Source of the DNA: JAFARZ01 sp035651595
Lineage (GTDB): Bacteria; Actinomycetota; Actinomycetes; Streptosporangiales; Streptosporangiaceae
Direction: 5' to 3'
Assembly (NCBI GenBank): GCA_035651595.1
Contig: DASRFJ010000169.1
Location: 68,570 to 132,569 of the forward strand
Length of the DNA: 64,000 nt
The position numbers and the translations under genes were made by a program. Under the pieces are notes generated by a model. It saw nothing but the letters and a program-made list of their open reading frames with translations, searched no databases and was not told the DNA's origin. This document shows positions 8,690 through 15,971 of this stretch, piece after piece (the stretch's first letter is position 1; every line of letters starts with the position of its first letter).

Positions 8690-9490
8690 TTACAGGTCCA
8701 GGCCCGCTGCGCGCGCCAGCGGGCGCAGTTCGTCACGGACTGCCGCGCTGTCGAGCCGCGGGGCTTGCTGGGCGAGGAACTCGCCCGCCTTGCGACGCAG
8801 CGCGTCCCGGAGCACGAGGCTCACCACGTCTTCGGCGAGCGCGCTCAGCCGCTGGAGCGACTCGGTCAGCGGCCTGATCTGGTTCGCCGGCAGGCCGTCG
8901 CCGACGAACGGATCCCACATGTGCCGTTCGAAGACCGCGGTGAAGCGGTCCGCGATGGAATCCGCCGCCGCCTGGAGGATCTCGAGCTCATCCATAAGCT
9001 CGCTGACCGGCATGCCGGCGTGGACCAGATCGAGTCCGACCTGGAGCAGCTTAGGGCTGTTCACCGTCACGGCGAAGCCGTCGATGCCGATCAGGCGCAT
9101 GCGGACGGCGCGCTGGATGATCGCCGGAGTGATCAGCTGGCCCGCGAACAGCTCCTTGAACTGCCCTAGCTTGAGCCGCGCCGGCTTCTCGGGCGCCCAT
9201 GTGCTGGCAACCTGCGTCTCCAGCCCCAGCACGTCGTCCAGTCCGCGTCCGCTTTCCCACGCCTCGGTGAGCCGCTTGATGCTCGCCAGGGAGAAGCCCT
9301 GCTCTTGCAGCTCCGCGATAAGCCGAAGGCGCGCCAGATGACCCTGTCCGTAGTACCCGACGCGGCCGCGCCGCTCGGGCGGCGGCAGCAACCCCTTGGA
9401 CTGGTACATGCGCACCGTTGTGGTTGCTGTGCCTGCCTGGCTGGCCAGTTCCTCGATGGTCAGCTGGCCCTCGTCGTCCATGCGCCTCAT
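8690..9490 (-). CDS. MerR-family transcriptional regulator
   Basis: Regulator of 266 residues. The MerR helix-turn-helix is at the N-terminus (LTIEELASQAGTATTTVRMY, then GLLPPPERRGRVGYYG), with the usual LRLIAELQEQGFSLASIKRL dimerisation segment. The long C-terminal region (about residues 100-266) is not a Cys-rich metal site and may bind a hydrophobic ligand. The ATG at 9490 is used; a second ATG lies at 9481. It is divergent from the DUF2071 operon across a perfect 22-bp palindrome. Confidence 0.9.
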   Translation of the reverse strand: MRRMDDEGQLTIEELASQAGTATTTVRMYQSKGLLPPPERRGRVGYYGQGHLARLRLIAELQEQGFSLASIKRLTEAWESGRGLDDVLGLETQVASTWAPEKPARLKLGQFKELFAGQLITPAIIQRAVRMRLIGIDGFAVTVNSPKLLQVGLDLVHAGMPVSELMDELEILQAAADSIADRFTAVFERHMWDPFVGDGLPANQIRPLTESLQRLSALAEDVVSLVLRDALRRKAGEFLAQQAPRLDSAAVRDELRPLARAAGLDL

Positions 9491-9512
9491 CGTACCCTTG
9501 CGGAGCTAGCAC

Positions 9513-9534
9513 TATGAGAGTATATACTCTCATA
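9513..9534. promoter_or_regulatory. Perfect 22-bp palindrome, MerR operator candidate
   Basis: The sequence TATGAGAGTAT is followed directly by its exact reverse complement, with no spacer. It lies 23 bp before the merR-type start and 27 bp before the divergent DUF2071 start. Its central TATATA is unusually AT-rich for this DNA. A perfect uninterrupted palindrome in a divergent promoter next to a MerR gene is a strong operator candidate. Confidence 0.75.
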
Positions 9535-9560
9535 ATGGTTGCTCACGAGAGGGGCCACTC

Positions 9561-10328
9561 ATGCGGACCCGGCAGCTGCTCCAGCGTCATCCAATCCCCA
9601 TGACCTGCCACTTCGACCACTGCCTGGTGGTCACTTGGGCGCTTCCCGCGCCGGCCCTTCGGCCGCTGGTGCCGCCGGGTCTGGACCTCGACACGTACGA
9701 CGGAAACTGGGGCTTCGTCGTCATCGCCCTGGTCCAGACCCGGAACCTGCGCCCGGCATTCCTGCCCGCCTGGACAGGCCTGGATTACGCGCTAACCGGA
9801 TACCGGATATTCGTGAAGCACCGGGACCGGGCCGGCCGCACCCGCCGCGGGCTGCACATCCTGCGCTCGGACACCGACAAGCGATCGATGAAGATCGGCG
9901 GGAACCTGCTCACGCACTACCGGTACCGGCTGGCCGACATCGACATCGCGCCGGGCACGGACCAGCTTGAGGCGCGGATCAGGACGCCGCGGGCCGAGGC
10001 CGACCTGCACGTCGTGGCGCGGCTGGCCGGCCCGCCCGCACCGCTCCCCGGCACCTCACCGTTCCGCTCGGATCACGACGCGCGGCGCTTCGCCGGACCG
10101 CTGCCGTGGACGTTCGACTACGAGCCGGCGACCCGGTCGATCGTGATGATCCGCGGCCGCCGCTCGCAGTGGCAGCCGCGCCAGGTGGCTGTCGACGTCA
10201 GAACCTGCGGGTTCCTTGAGCAAGCCCCGTTTGACGCCGCCGGGTCGAGGCTGGCCAGCGCGTTCCACATCGCCGACCTCGACTACGGCTGGGACCGCGG
10301 TGTCCGCGTGCCGGCCGGGCAGCCGTGA
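9561..10328 (+). CDS. DUF2071 (YqjF-like) protein
   Basis: Protein of 255 residues. HPIPMTCHFDHCLVVTWALP at the N-terminus, LVPPGLDLDTYDGNWGFVVI and GYRIFVKHRD are typical of the DUF2071/acetoacetate-decarboxylase-fold group. Function is unknown; the fold suggests a small-molecule binding pocket. It is the first gene of a three-gene overlapping operon with a methyltransferase-like and a membrane protein, probably controlled by the adjacent MerR-type regulator. Confidence 0.82.
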   Translation: MRTRQLLQRHPIPMTCHFDHCLVVTWALPAPALRPLVPPGLDLDTYDGNWGFVVIALVQTRNLRPAFLPAWTGLDYALTGYRIFVKHRDRAGRTRRGLHILRSDTDKRSMKIGGNLLTHYRYRLADIDIAPGTDQLEARIRTPRAEADLHVVARLAGPPAPLPGTSPFRSDHDARRFAGPLPWTFDYEPATRSIVMIRGRRSQWQPRQVAVDVRTCGFLEQAPFDAAGSRLASAFHIADLDYGWDRGVRVPAGQP

Positions 10329-11014
10329 ACACCGCGAAGGTGATCAGGTTCAACTGGCCGAAGTACCTGGGCGCCCTGGCCCTCGCGGCGGCGGCCCTGA
10401 TCGCCGGCACCGCTCGGTTCCCGGCCTGGATCCGGTACCCGCTCTGGGCCGCGTGCGTGCCGGGCGCTGCCTGGACGCTGACGTCTCTCGCCGCGACGTG
10501 GTGGGTCTACGACCACCGCAAGGTCTACCAGCGGCTGACCGCCGGCCTGCCCGAGGCCGGCGACTGGGCGGCGGTCCACGCGGGGTTCGATGACTCGGTC
10601 CCCGCGTTGCGCGCCGCGATCGGGCATGCCCCGGCCACAGTGGCGCAGATCGCGCTCACGCCTGGCGCGTCGCTGCGGCGGGCGCGCCGGCTGAGCCGGC
10701 GGGTCGCCTGCGGATCCGCGCTCAACGACGGATCGTTCGACTCGATCTTCGTCACGTTCGCCGCCCACGAGGTCCGGGAGCTGACCGGGCAGCGTGCCCT
10801 GTTCACCGCGTTGCACCAGGCCCTGCGGCCCGGCGGCCGGCTGATCGTCACCGAGCACGCCAGGGACGCGGCGAACTTCGCGGTCTACGGACCCGGGGCG
10901 CTGCACTTCCAGCCGCTCGCCACCTGGTACGCCCGAGCCGCCGAGGCGGGGCTGACCGTGGCGCGCCGCGACCGGATCACCCCATTCGTGCGACGGGTCG
11001 TCTTCCAGCGATGA
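10325..11014 (+). CDS. Membrane-anchored methyltransferase-like protein
   Basis: Protein of 229 residues with two hydrophobic segments near the N-terminus (YLGALALAAAALIAG and LWAACVPGAAWTLTSLAA) and a soluble C-terminal part resembling the second half of a class I SAM methyltransferase (GSFDSIFVTFAAHEVREL, then LRPGGRLIVTEHARD). No glycine-rich SAM-binding motif I is visible where it should be, so it may be catalytically altered. It starts with GTG in a GTGA overlap with the previous gene and ends in an ATGA overlap with the next. Confidence 0.75.
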   Translation: MNTAKVIRFNWPKYLGALALAAAALIAGTARFPAWIRYPLWAACVPGAAWTLTSLAATWWVYDHRKVYQRLTAGLPEAGDWAAVHAGFDDSVPALRAAIGHAPATVAQIALTPGASLRRARRLSRRVACGSALNDGSFDSIFVTFAAHEVRELTGQRALFTALHQALRPGGRLIVTEHARDAANFAVYGPGALHFQPLATWYARAAEAGLTVARRDRITPFVRRVVFQR

Positions 11015-11460
11015 GCGTGCTGACGATCAACCTCACGGTCGCGGGCACCATCCTGGTCGGCCTGGGCGTCGTGCACATCGCGCTGCCCGCGGTGCTCGGC
11101 TGGCGACGGGAGCTGACCGGTGTCTCACCGCTCAACCGCGAGGTCAGCTACGTGCACTGCTTCTTCATCGGCCTTGCGTGCGTGCTGTGGGGATTGCTGC
11201 CGCTGACCGCGGGCCGCGTGCTTCTCCAGCACGGCCCGGTCACCCGCCTGGTGCTCATCGGCGCCGTCATCTTCTGGGGCTGCCGCCTCGCCATCCAGCT
11301 CCTGGTGTTCAACCGGCACGCCCGCGAGTCCGCGCCCTGGCTGGCCCTCTCACTGGCCGGCACTGGACTGTGGCTCTACCTGACAACCGTCTGGGCCTGG
11401 GCCCTCTGCGTCGCAACCCGCCGCTTAAGGGCACGCTCTTTGGGCCGGCGGCTGGCTTGA
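11011..11460 (+). CDS. Small four-helix membrane protein
   Basis: Protein of 149 residues with four clear hydrophobic segments (INLTVAGTILVGLGVVHIAL, CFFIGLACVLWGLLPLTAG, RLVLIGAVIFWGCRLAIQLL and WLALSLAGTGLWLYLTTVWA). No family can be named and no charged catalytic motif is evident. The ATG overlaps the stop of the methyltransferase-like gene, so it is the last member of the MerR-linked operon. A role in the membrane next to the anchored methyltransferase is likely from context. Confidence 0.75.
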   Translation: MSVLTINLTVAGTILVGLGVVHIALPAVLGWRRELTGVSPLNREVSYVHCFFIGLACVLWGLLPLTAGRVLLQHGPVTRLVLIGAVIFWGCRLAIQLLVFNRHARESAPWLALSLAGTGLWLYLTTVWAWALCVATRRLRARSLGRRLA

Positions 11461-11482
11461 TGGGCCTCGATAGCGTGGTGGT

Positions 11483-11542
11483 TTTCCCCTTTGTGGTAGC
11501 GGGACGCCTGTTCACGAGGGCCGGTCTTCCACGAAGGGGAAA
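11483..11542. terminator. Inverted repeat after the membrane-protein operon
   Basis: A 14-nt arm TTTCCCCTTTGTGG (11483-11496) pairs with CCACGAAGGGGAAA (11529-11542) with one mismatch, loop 32 nt. It begins 23 bp after the stop of the last operon gene, so it could end that transcript. It may also be the scar of an inserted element. Confidence 0.4.
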
Positions 11543-11740
11543 TCTTCCACGTTGCTGACGGACTGCGGGTGCGCTCCTGTCCCGGTAGCCGCACACTGCA
11601 CTCCAGGCACAGGCTCCGCGCACCCGGCCAGACCCGGCGGCCAGCCCCAGCGGCCGGCACGGGCCACGCGTGCGCATTCGCCAACAGAGTCCAAGCAGCG
11701 CTGGAACCAGACATCTACCTAGAGGGCGGGCACCCAGAGG

Positions 11741-11773
11741 GTCCCAAGCCGGCTACGGAGGCTGGCTTGGGAC
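11741..11773. terminator. Strong hairpin, terminator-like
   Basis: GTCCCAAGCC (11741-11750) and GGCTTGGGAC (11764-11773) are perfect complements, and three further bases extend the stem with one mismatch, leaving a loop of about 7 nt. There is no U-tract on either strand. It lies downstream of the minus-strand histidine-kinase remnant and may be that gene's former terminator. Confidence 0.5.
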
Positions 11774-11851
11774 CTCGGCGCACCCGGGCGCGGATCCACC
11801 CGAGCGCCACCCTGAGGTCCTCGTCGCGCAAGCCCGGGTCGGGCAACTGAA

Positions 11852-12010
11852 TCACCCAGGCCTCGCACCCGGGGGCGCCGGCATGATCGCCTCCAGGCAG
11901 AATCCCGCCCGGTGCGGTGTTGGCGCGCAGCGTGCCGTGCACCAACTCGATGCGCTGCCGCAGGCTGGTGAGGCCGAGGTCGATGGGCCGAGGAGTAACC
12001 ACCGCCGTTC
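11852..12010 (-). pseudogene. Histidine kinase C-terminal remnant, frameshifted
   Basis: The minus strand encodes LGLTSLRQRIELVHGTLRA, then the frame slips and continues as FCLEAIMPAPPGARPG before a stop at 11852. This reads as the ATPase G2 box and last strand of a NarL-partner histidine kinase (GLxxMRxRVExxGGTLxxxxxPGGGF). The upstream dimerisation and ATP-binding parts are missing. The surrounding 11543-12270 interval holds no other gene I can support. Confidence 0.5.
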
Positions 12011-12173
12011 CGATGACCGGGTAGTTCTCTTTTCTACCTAACGTACGGTGGTTACACGCCCGCGCCTGGCCATCGCGCACGCTGAGCCGCGGGCGGCTCG
12101 ATGGCTCATCCGCCGGAACTCGATGCCCCGATGAGGCAGCCCCTGCTGCACCCCGTCGGCGCATCGACGATAC

Positions 12174-12209
12174 CTTTTGCGTGAGGAGTTCATCTTTTGC
12201 GTGAGGAGT
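12174..12209. repeat. Tandem repeat CTTTTGCGTGAGGAGT, two copies
   Basis: A 16-bp unit occurs at 12174-12189 and again at 12194-12209, a 20-bp period, 70 bp before the GAPDH start. Each copy contains GAGGAG, so one may have been a ribosome binding site duplicated with its surroundings, or the pair may be regulator half-sites. Confidence 0.6.
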
Positions 12210-12281
12210 ACATCGCCGCTGGCCAAGCACGACACGCAGCTCAGCCAGGCTGCGAGGCTCCCAACAATCGAGATGGGAAAC

Positions 12282-13559
12282 ATGACAATCACTGTGGGAA
12301 TCAACGGCTTCGGCCGCATCGGCCGTAGCTACTTCCGCGCACTGCTCACGTCCGGCGCTGACATCCGCGTGGCCGCGGTCAACGACCTGACCAGCGCCCA
12401 GACCCTGGCGAACCTGCTGAAGTACGACAGCGTGTACGGGCCGTTGTCGCAACAGGTCGTGGCGGAAGGGTCATCGATCAGGATCGGGGATTCCGTGGTC
12501 GAGGTCCTCAGCGAACGCGACCCGGCGCAGTTGCCCTGGCACCGCCTCGGAGTCGACGTTGTCATCGAGTCGACAGGCGTGTTCAACGACGCCGCAAAGG
12601 CCCGGGCGCACATCGACGCCGGGGCCTCGAAGGTGGTTGTCTCCGCTGCGGCGAAGAACGCGGACCTCACCCTCGTCATCGGTGTCAACGACGACCTGTA
12701 CGACCCGGCGGAGCACACGATCGTCTCCAACGCCTCGTGTACGACGAACTGCCTGGCTGTCATGGCCAAGGTACTCGATGACGCGCTCGGCATCGAGTGC
12801 GGCACCATGACCACGATTCACGCCTATACGCAGGACCAGAACCTGCAAGACGGCCCGCACCGCGACCCCCGGCGCGCCCGCGCGGCCAACCTCAGCACCA
12901 TCCCGACCACTACCAATGCCGCCAGTGCGATCGGCCTGGTGCTACCAAGCCTGAACGGCAAGCTCGACGGGTACTCGGTGCGGGTTCCCGTCCCCGTCGG
13001 CTCGCTGACCGACCTGACCGTCCGGGTGGCCCGCGAGACGACGGTGGAGGAGGTCAACTCGCTGTTCCGCAAGGCGGCGGACGGCGAACTTGCGCGTGTC
13101 CTGCGCTACACCGCGGACCCGGTCGTCTCGGCGGACATCGTCAGGGACCCGGCGTCATGCATCTTCGATTCATTGCTCACGCAGGTTATCGAGGGGCGCC
13201 ACGTACACATCTTCGGCTGGTACGACAACGAATGGGGATTCTCCAACCGCCTCATCGAGACGACCCAGTTGGTCGGGGGTGCGACCGCATTACGGACTCC
13301 GCTGAGCTCGGCACCGCGAGCGACGCGGCAGGCGTGCGGTCGACCGCGTTTGCGGCGACGGCAAGATTGCCGTGCCCGGATCCCTGAGCGCGTCTGGCTG
13401 GAGTTGAGCTGCGCATCAGGCCTCGAACAACCGCCAGCGGACTTCGTGCCCGGCCAGGTATCCGAGGAACGATTCCGGGTCGAAGGCCTGCGCTGGCGTG
13501 AGCACCGCTGGTTTGGCGCCGTCGGCCACCAGTCGCCCGGGCCGCCTCGACCGCTATGA
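12282..13559 (+). CDS. gap: Glyceraldehyde-3-phosphate dehydrogenase with abnormal C-terminal extension
   Basis: NAD-dependent glycolytic enzyme. TITVGINGFGRIGR (Rossmann fold), the catalytic SNASCTTNCLAV, TIHAYTQDQ with the partner His, PTTTNAASAIGLVLPSLNGK and WYDNEWGFSNRL are all present, so the enzyme core is complete by about 13285. Usual length is 330-340 residues, but the frame stays open for about 90 more residues of low-complexity, Arg-rich sequence that antisense-overlaps a pseudogene, so the normal stop seems to have been lost. No pgk or tpi neighbours, so this is probably an accessory copy. An ATG at 12273 is an alternative start. Confidence 0.88.
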   Translation: MTITVGINGFGRIGRSYFRALLTSGADIRVAAVNDLTSAQTLANLLKYDSVYGPLSQQVVAEGSSIRIGDSVVEVLSERDPAQLPWHRLGVDVVIESTGVFNDAAKARAHIDAGASKVVVSAAAKNADLTLVIGVNDDLYDPAEHTIVSNASCTTNCLAVMAKVLDDALGIECGTMTTIHAYTQDQNLQDGPHRDPRRARAANLSTIPTTTNAASAIGLVLPSLNGKLDGYSVRVPVPVGSLTDLTVRVARETTVEEVNSLFRKAADGELARVLRYTADPVVSADIVRDPASCIFDSLLTQVIEGRHVHIFGWYDNEWGFSNRLIETTQLVGGATALRTPLSSAPRATRQACGRPRLRRRQDCRARIPERVWLELSCASGLEQPPADFVPGQVSEERFRVEGLRWREHRWFGAVGHQSPGPPRPL

Positions 13560-13725
13560 CCGCCGTCGTGCCGTAGCTGTCGGTGCCTTCGACCTCGCCG
13601 CGGACAGTGCGCCCGCCGTCGCTGACCGCCTCGACGGTGATCGTCCACTTGCCCTGCCGTCGCTGTTCGTCGTCTGGCCCTTCCGGTGCCGCGTCGATGA
13701 TAGCGGCGGGGATGCCCGCTCAGCG
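13416..13725 (-). pseudogene. Saccharopine dehydrogenase-like C-terminal remnant, frameshifted
   Basis: Minus-strand reading gives AIIDAAPEGPDDEQRRQGKW, later GEVEGTDSYGTTAVIAVEAA. One extra G in a CCCGGG run then shifts to the frame LVADGAKPAVLTPAQAFDP and ends GHEVRWRLFEA at a stop at 13416. These match the end of saccharopine dehydrogenase-like/trans-acting enoyl reductase proteins. The N-terminal NAD-binding part is absent. It lies antisense to the odd tail of the GAPDH gene. Confidence 0.6.
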
Positions 13726-13761
13726 GCCTGCACGCAGGTCACCGCTCCGCCGGTTTCCGCC

Positions 13762-13783
13762 GACCAGCCAATTCAGGATGGAA
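13762..13783. repeat. 22-bp repeat, copy A
   Basis: GACCAGCCAATTCAGG followed by ATGGAA; the same 22 bases with one change occur at 17776-17797 in the same orientation. Both copies sit at the edge of damaged genes, as expected of a vestigial insertion-sequence end. Confidence 0.55.
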
Positions 13784-14050
13784 GTGCGACATTGCAGGAG
13801 TCCCGGGCTCCTGGGTCCATGCGGCCAGGACTCGTCCGCAGTGGGGATCACGCGGCCGGAAAAAGAAGTGGACGGCATGATGCCCCGGCTTGTAGCTTGC
13901 AGGCGACCGTGGAACCGGCTGAGGAGGTGAGACCCGTGAACGCTGTACGGATATGGGTGCTCCCCTTCCCCCGCCACGGCCGGAACGGGCGACTGACGTA
14001 GGTGTCGCCGGGAGCGCCCCGACAACAAGGCACTCTCGAAAGGCTGCCCT

Positions 14051-14971
14051 ATGCAGATGGTTCACAACGTTGCCCTGGTCCTCGGCGGCGGCGGGGCCGC
14101 CGGAAACGCGTGGCAGATCGGCATCATCGCGGGCCTGGCCGAAGGCGGCCTCGACCTGACCCAAATCGCCGACCTGGTGATCGGCACCTCGGCCGGTGCC
14201 ACCGCGGCAGCGCAGGTGCGCAGCGGCATGCCGCCTGCCGGCCTGCTGGCCTCGGTGCTGTCCCCGCCAGCCCAGCCGGCCGGACAGAACCGGGAACGGC
14301 CGCCGTCCCTGCCGATGGCCACGGTATTCGAACGGATGAGGGCCATCGGCGCCGCCGCAACCTCGGCAGTCGGCCTGCAACGGGCGATGGGCGCGTTCGG
14401 GCTGGAAAGCGACTCCGTACTCGCACCCGGGGCGGCCCAAAGGCGGGCGATCGTCGCCGCCCGGCTGCCCCGCCGTGAATGGCCGGAAAGGCTGATGATC
14501 GTGGTGGCCGTCAACGCGCATAACGGCGAGCTGGCCGTGTTCGACCGCGATTCCGGCGTGGAGCTGGTCGACGCCGTCACCGCGAGCACCGCGCTGCCCG
14601 GCCTGGTCCCCACCGTCGCCATCAACGGCACGCACTACATCGACGGCGGTGTACGCTCTGCCGACAACTCCGACCTTGCCTCGGGCTATGCGAACGTCGT
14701 AGTGCTCTCCCCGCTGGGCGGACGGAGCCAGGCACCGCCGGAAGCAGGCCAGTTCGAGGGCCTGCGCAGGCCACCGGAATGGGGCACGGACCTGGCAAGC
14801 CAGGTCGGGGCGCTGCGCAAGCAGGGCAGCCGCGTCGAGGTGATCACACCGGACGCTGATTCCCGGGCCGCAATGGGCACCAGCCAGGTGGACCCTGCGA
14901 CCCGCATCCCCGCCGCCCGCGCCGGCTTCGCACAGGGCAAGCACGAAGCGGCCCGCGTGACGTTCCCCTGA
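14051..14971 (+). CDS. Patatin-like phospholipase
   Basis: Serine acyl hydrolase of 306 residues. VALVLGGGGAAGNAWQIG is the oxyanion glycine-rich loop, VIGTSAGATAAA carries the nucleophile Ser in G-x-S-x-G, and YIDGGVRSADN supplies the catalytic Asp (DGG). No signal peptide is visible, so it is probably cytoplasmic or membrane-peripheral and acts on lipid esters. It stands alone: upstream is gene-remnant DNA and downstream 330 bp without a gene. A plausible start is ATG 14051; MVHNVAL at 14057 is also possible. Confidence 0.9.
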   Translation: MQMVHNVALVLGGGGAAGNAWQIGIIAGLAEGGLDLTQIADLVIGTSAGATAAAQVRSGMPPAGLLASVLSPPAQPAGQNRERPPSLPMATVFERMRAIGAAATSAVGLQRAMGAFGLESDSVLAPGAAQRRAIVAARLPRREWPERLMIVVAVNAHNGELAVFDRDSGVELVDAVTASTALPGLVPTVAINGTHYIDGGVRSADNSDLASGYANVVVLSPLGGRSQAPPEAGQFEGLRRPPEWGTDLASQVGALRKQGSRVEVITPDADSRAAMGTSQVDPATRIPAARAGFAQGKHEAARVTFP

Positions 14972-15307
14972 CGACGGCACGCCGCCACACCTGGTAACCG
15001 GCCGAACGGCCCATGAGCCCGGTGTCCGGTCGGGCGGCAGCTTGCGCCACCGGGACCCGATTTACTTCAGGTGGCCGCGCAGGAGATCGGCGACGTAATT
15101 GAGCGTCTGACGCGACAGCGGCAGTGCGCACTGGTAGACAAGCGGGGTGCCCTCGGCGGGCTTACTGGTTGTATTCACACGCGCCTATGCGCCCGCCGGG
15201 GGCATCCCGGCAGGCGACAGCCCGCGCCAGGTTCAGTGCGGGAGGTCTTGAGGGCGTCTTCGGCGTTCAGCGCGTCCGCGCAATGTCGCTTCGCGTTCGG
15301 TGCCGGG
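14972..15307. other. Gap with no supportable gene
   Basis: Short open frames exist on both strands but none has a ribosome binding site plus coding-like third positions, and no repeat or operator stands out. It separates the patatin gene from the convergent end of the tetR-type gene. Confidence 0.5.
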
Positions 15308-15898
15308 TCAGAGCCAGCCTGAGCCGCTGGGATGCAGGAGGCGGTCGACGAGGGAGCCGGCGTAGGCGGGGGTCACGGGGTCCAGGCCGAACAGGACGCG
15401 GATGTACATCGGGGCCAGGATGTGGTCGAGGATCGCCAGGATGCCGGGAGGGCGCTCGCCCCGGATCTGGGCGCGGTCGAGCATGGCCTGGAGCTGGCCG
15501 TTCCGCTGGGCGAAGAAGGTCTCCCGGGCCTGGAGGCCGGCGGGGCCGGCGGTGGACAGGGCGATGATGAGGCGGGGCACGGCCGGGCCGTCGGGGCCGG
15601 TGATCTCCCGGGCTACGTTGGCGGCGAAGGCGCGCAGGTCGCCGTCCAGGGTGCCGGTGTCGGGGATCGGTGACTGCTGGGCCAGCCGGGCCAGGGTCAC
15701 ATCGACGAGCAGGGTTTCGAGGTTGCCCCAGCGCCGGTAGACGCTGGTGTCGGCCACGCCCGCGCGGGCCGCGACCTCGCCGACGGTGAAGTTCCCGTAC
15801 CCGCGCTCGGCGACCAGGTCGGTGACCGCCTGGTGCACCGCGTCCCGGACTCGCGCGCTGCGCCCCCCGGGCCGCCGGGCCGGCTGTTGCTCATCCAC
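15308..15898 (-). CDS. TetR-family repressor, divergent from MFS exporter
   Basis: Regulator of 196 residues starting at a GTG (VDEQQPARRPGG). The TetR helix-turn-helix is seen in VTDLVAERGYGNFTVGEVAA and RAGVADTSVYRRWGN. The C-terminal part (ETFFAQRNGQLQAMLDRAQI and onward) is a TetR_C-like ligand domain. It is transcribed away from a drug-type MFS transporter with only 73 bp between the starts, the standard layout for a repressor of an efflux pump. Confidence 0.92.
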   Translation of the reverse strand: MDEQQPARRPGGRSARVRDAVHQAVTDLVAERGYGNFTVGEVAARAGVADTSVYRRWGNLETLLVDVTLARLAQQSPIPDTGTLDGDLRAFAANVAREITGPDGPAVPRLIIALSTAGPAGLQARETFFAQRNGQLQAMLDRAQIRGERPPGILAILDHILAPMYIRVLFGLDPVTPAYAGSLVDRLLHPSGSGWL

Positions 15899-15949
15899 GG
15901 TTCCCAGCTTAACGCAGTCGTAGGTTGCGTTTAACAGTGACGTAATCTA

Positions 15950-15961
15950 TAGTCCGGTCTA
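15950..15961. promoter_or_regulatory. Candidate TetR operator TAGTCCGGTCTA
   Basis: Twelve-base near-palindrome (mismatch only at the fourth base pair) immediately before the MFS gene and inside the 73-bp divergent promoter. Likely but not certain to be the repressor's site. Confidence 0.35.
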
Positions 15962-15971
15962 AATGCAGTAG

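Noticed and set aside
13739..14980. 413-codon minus-strand frame opposite the patatin gene
   Set aside because: No domain, biased composition, and the plus strand has an intact GxSxG/DGG patatin.
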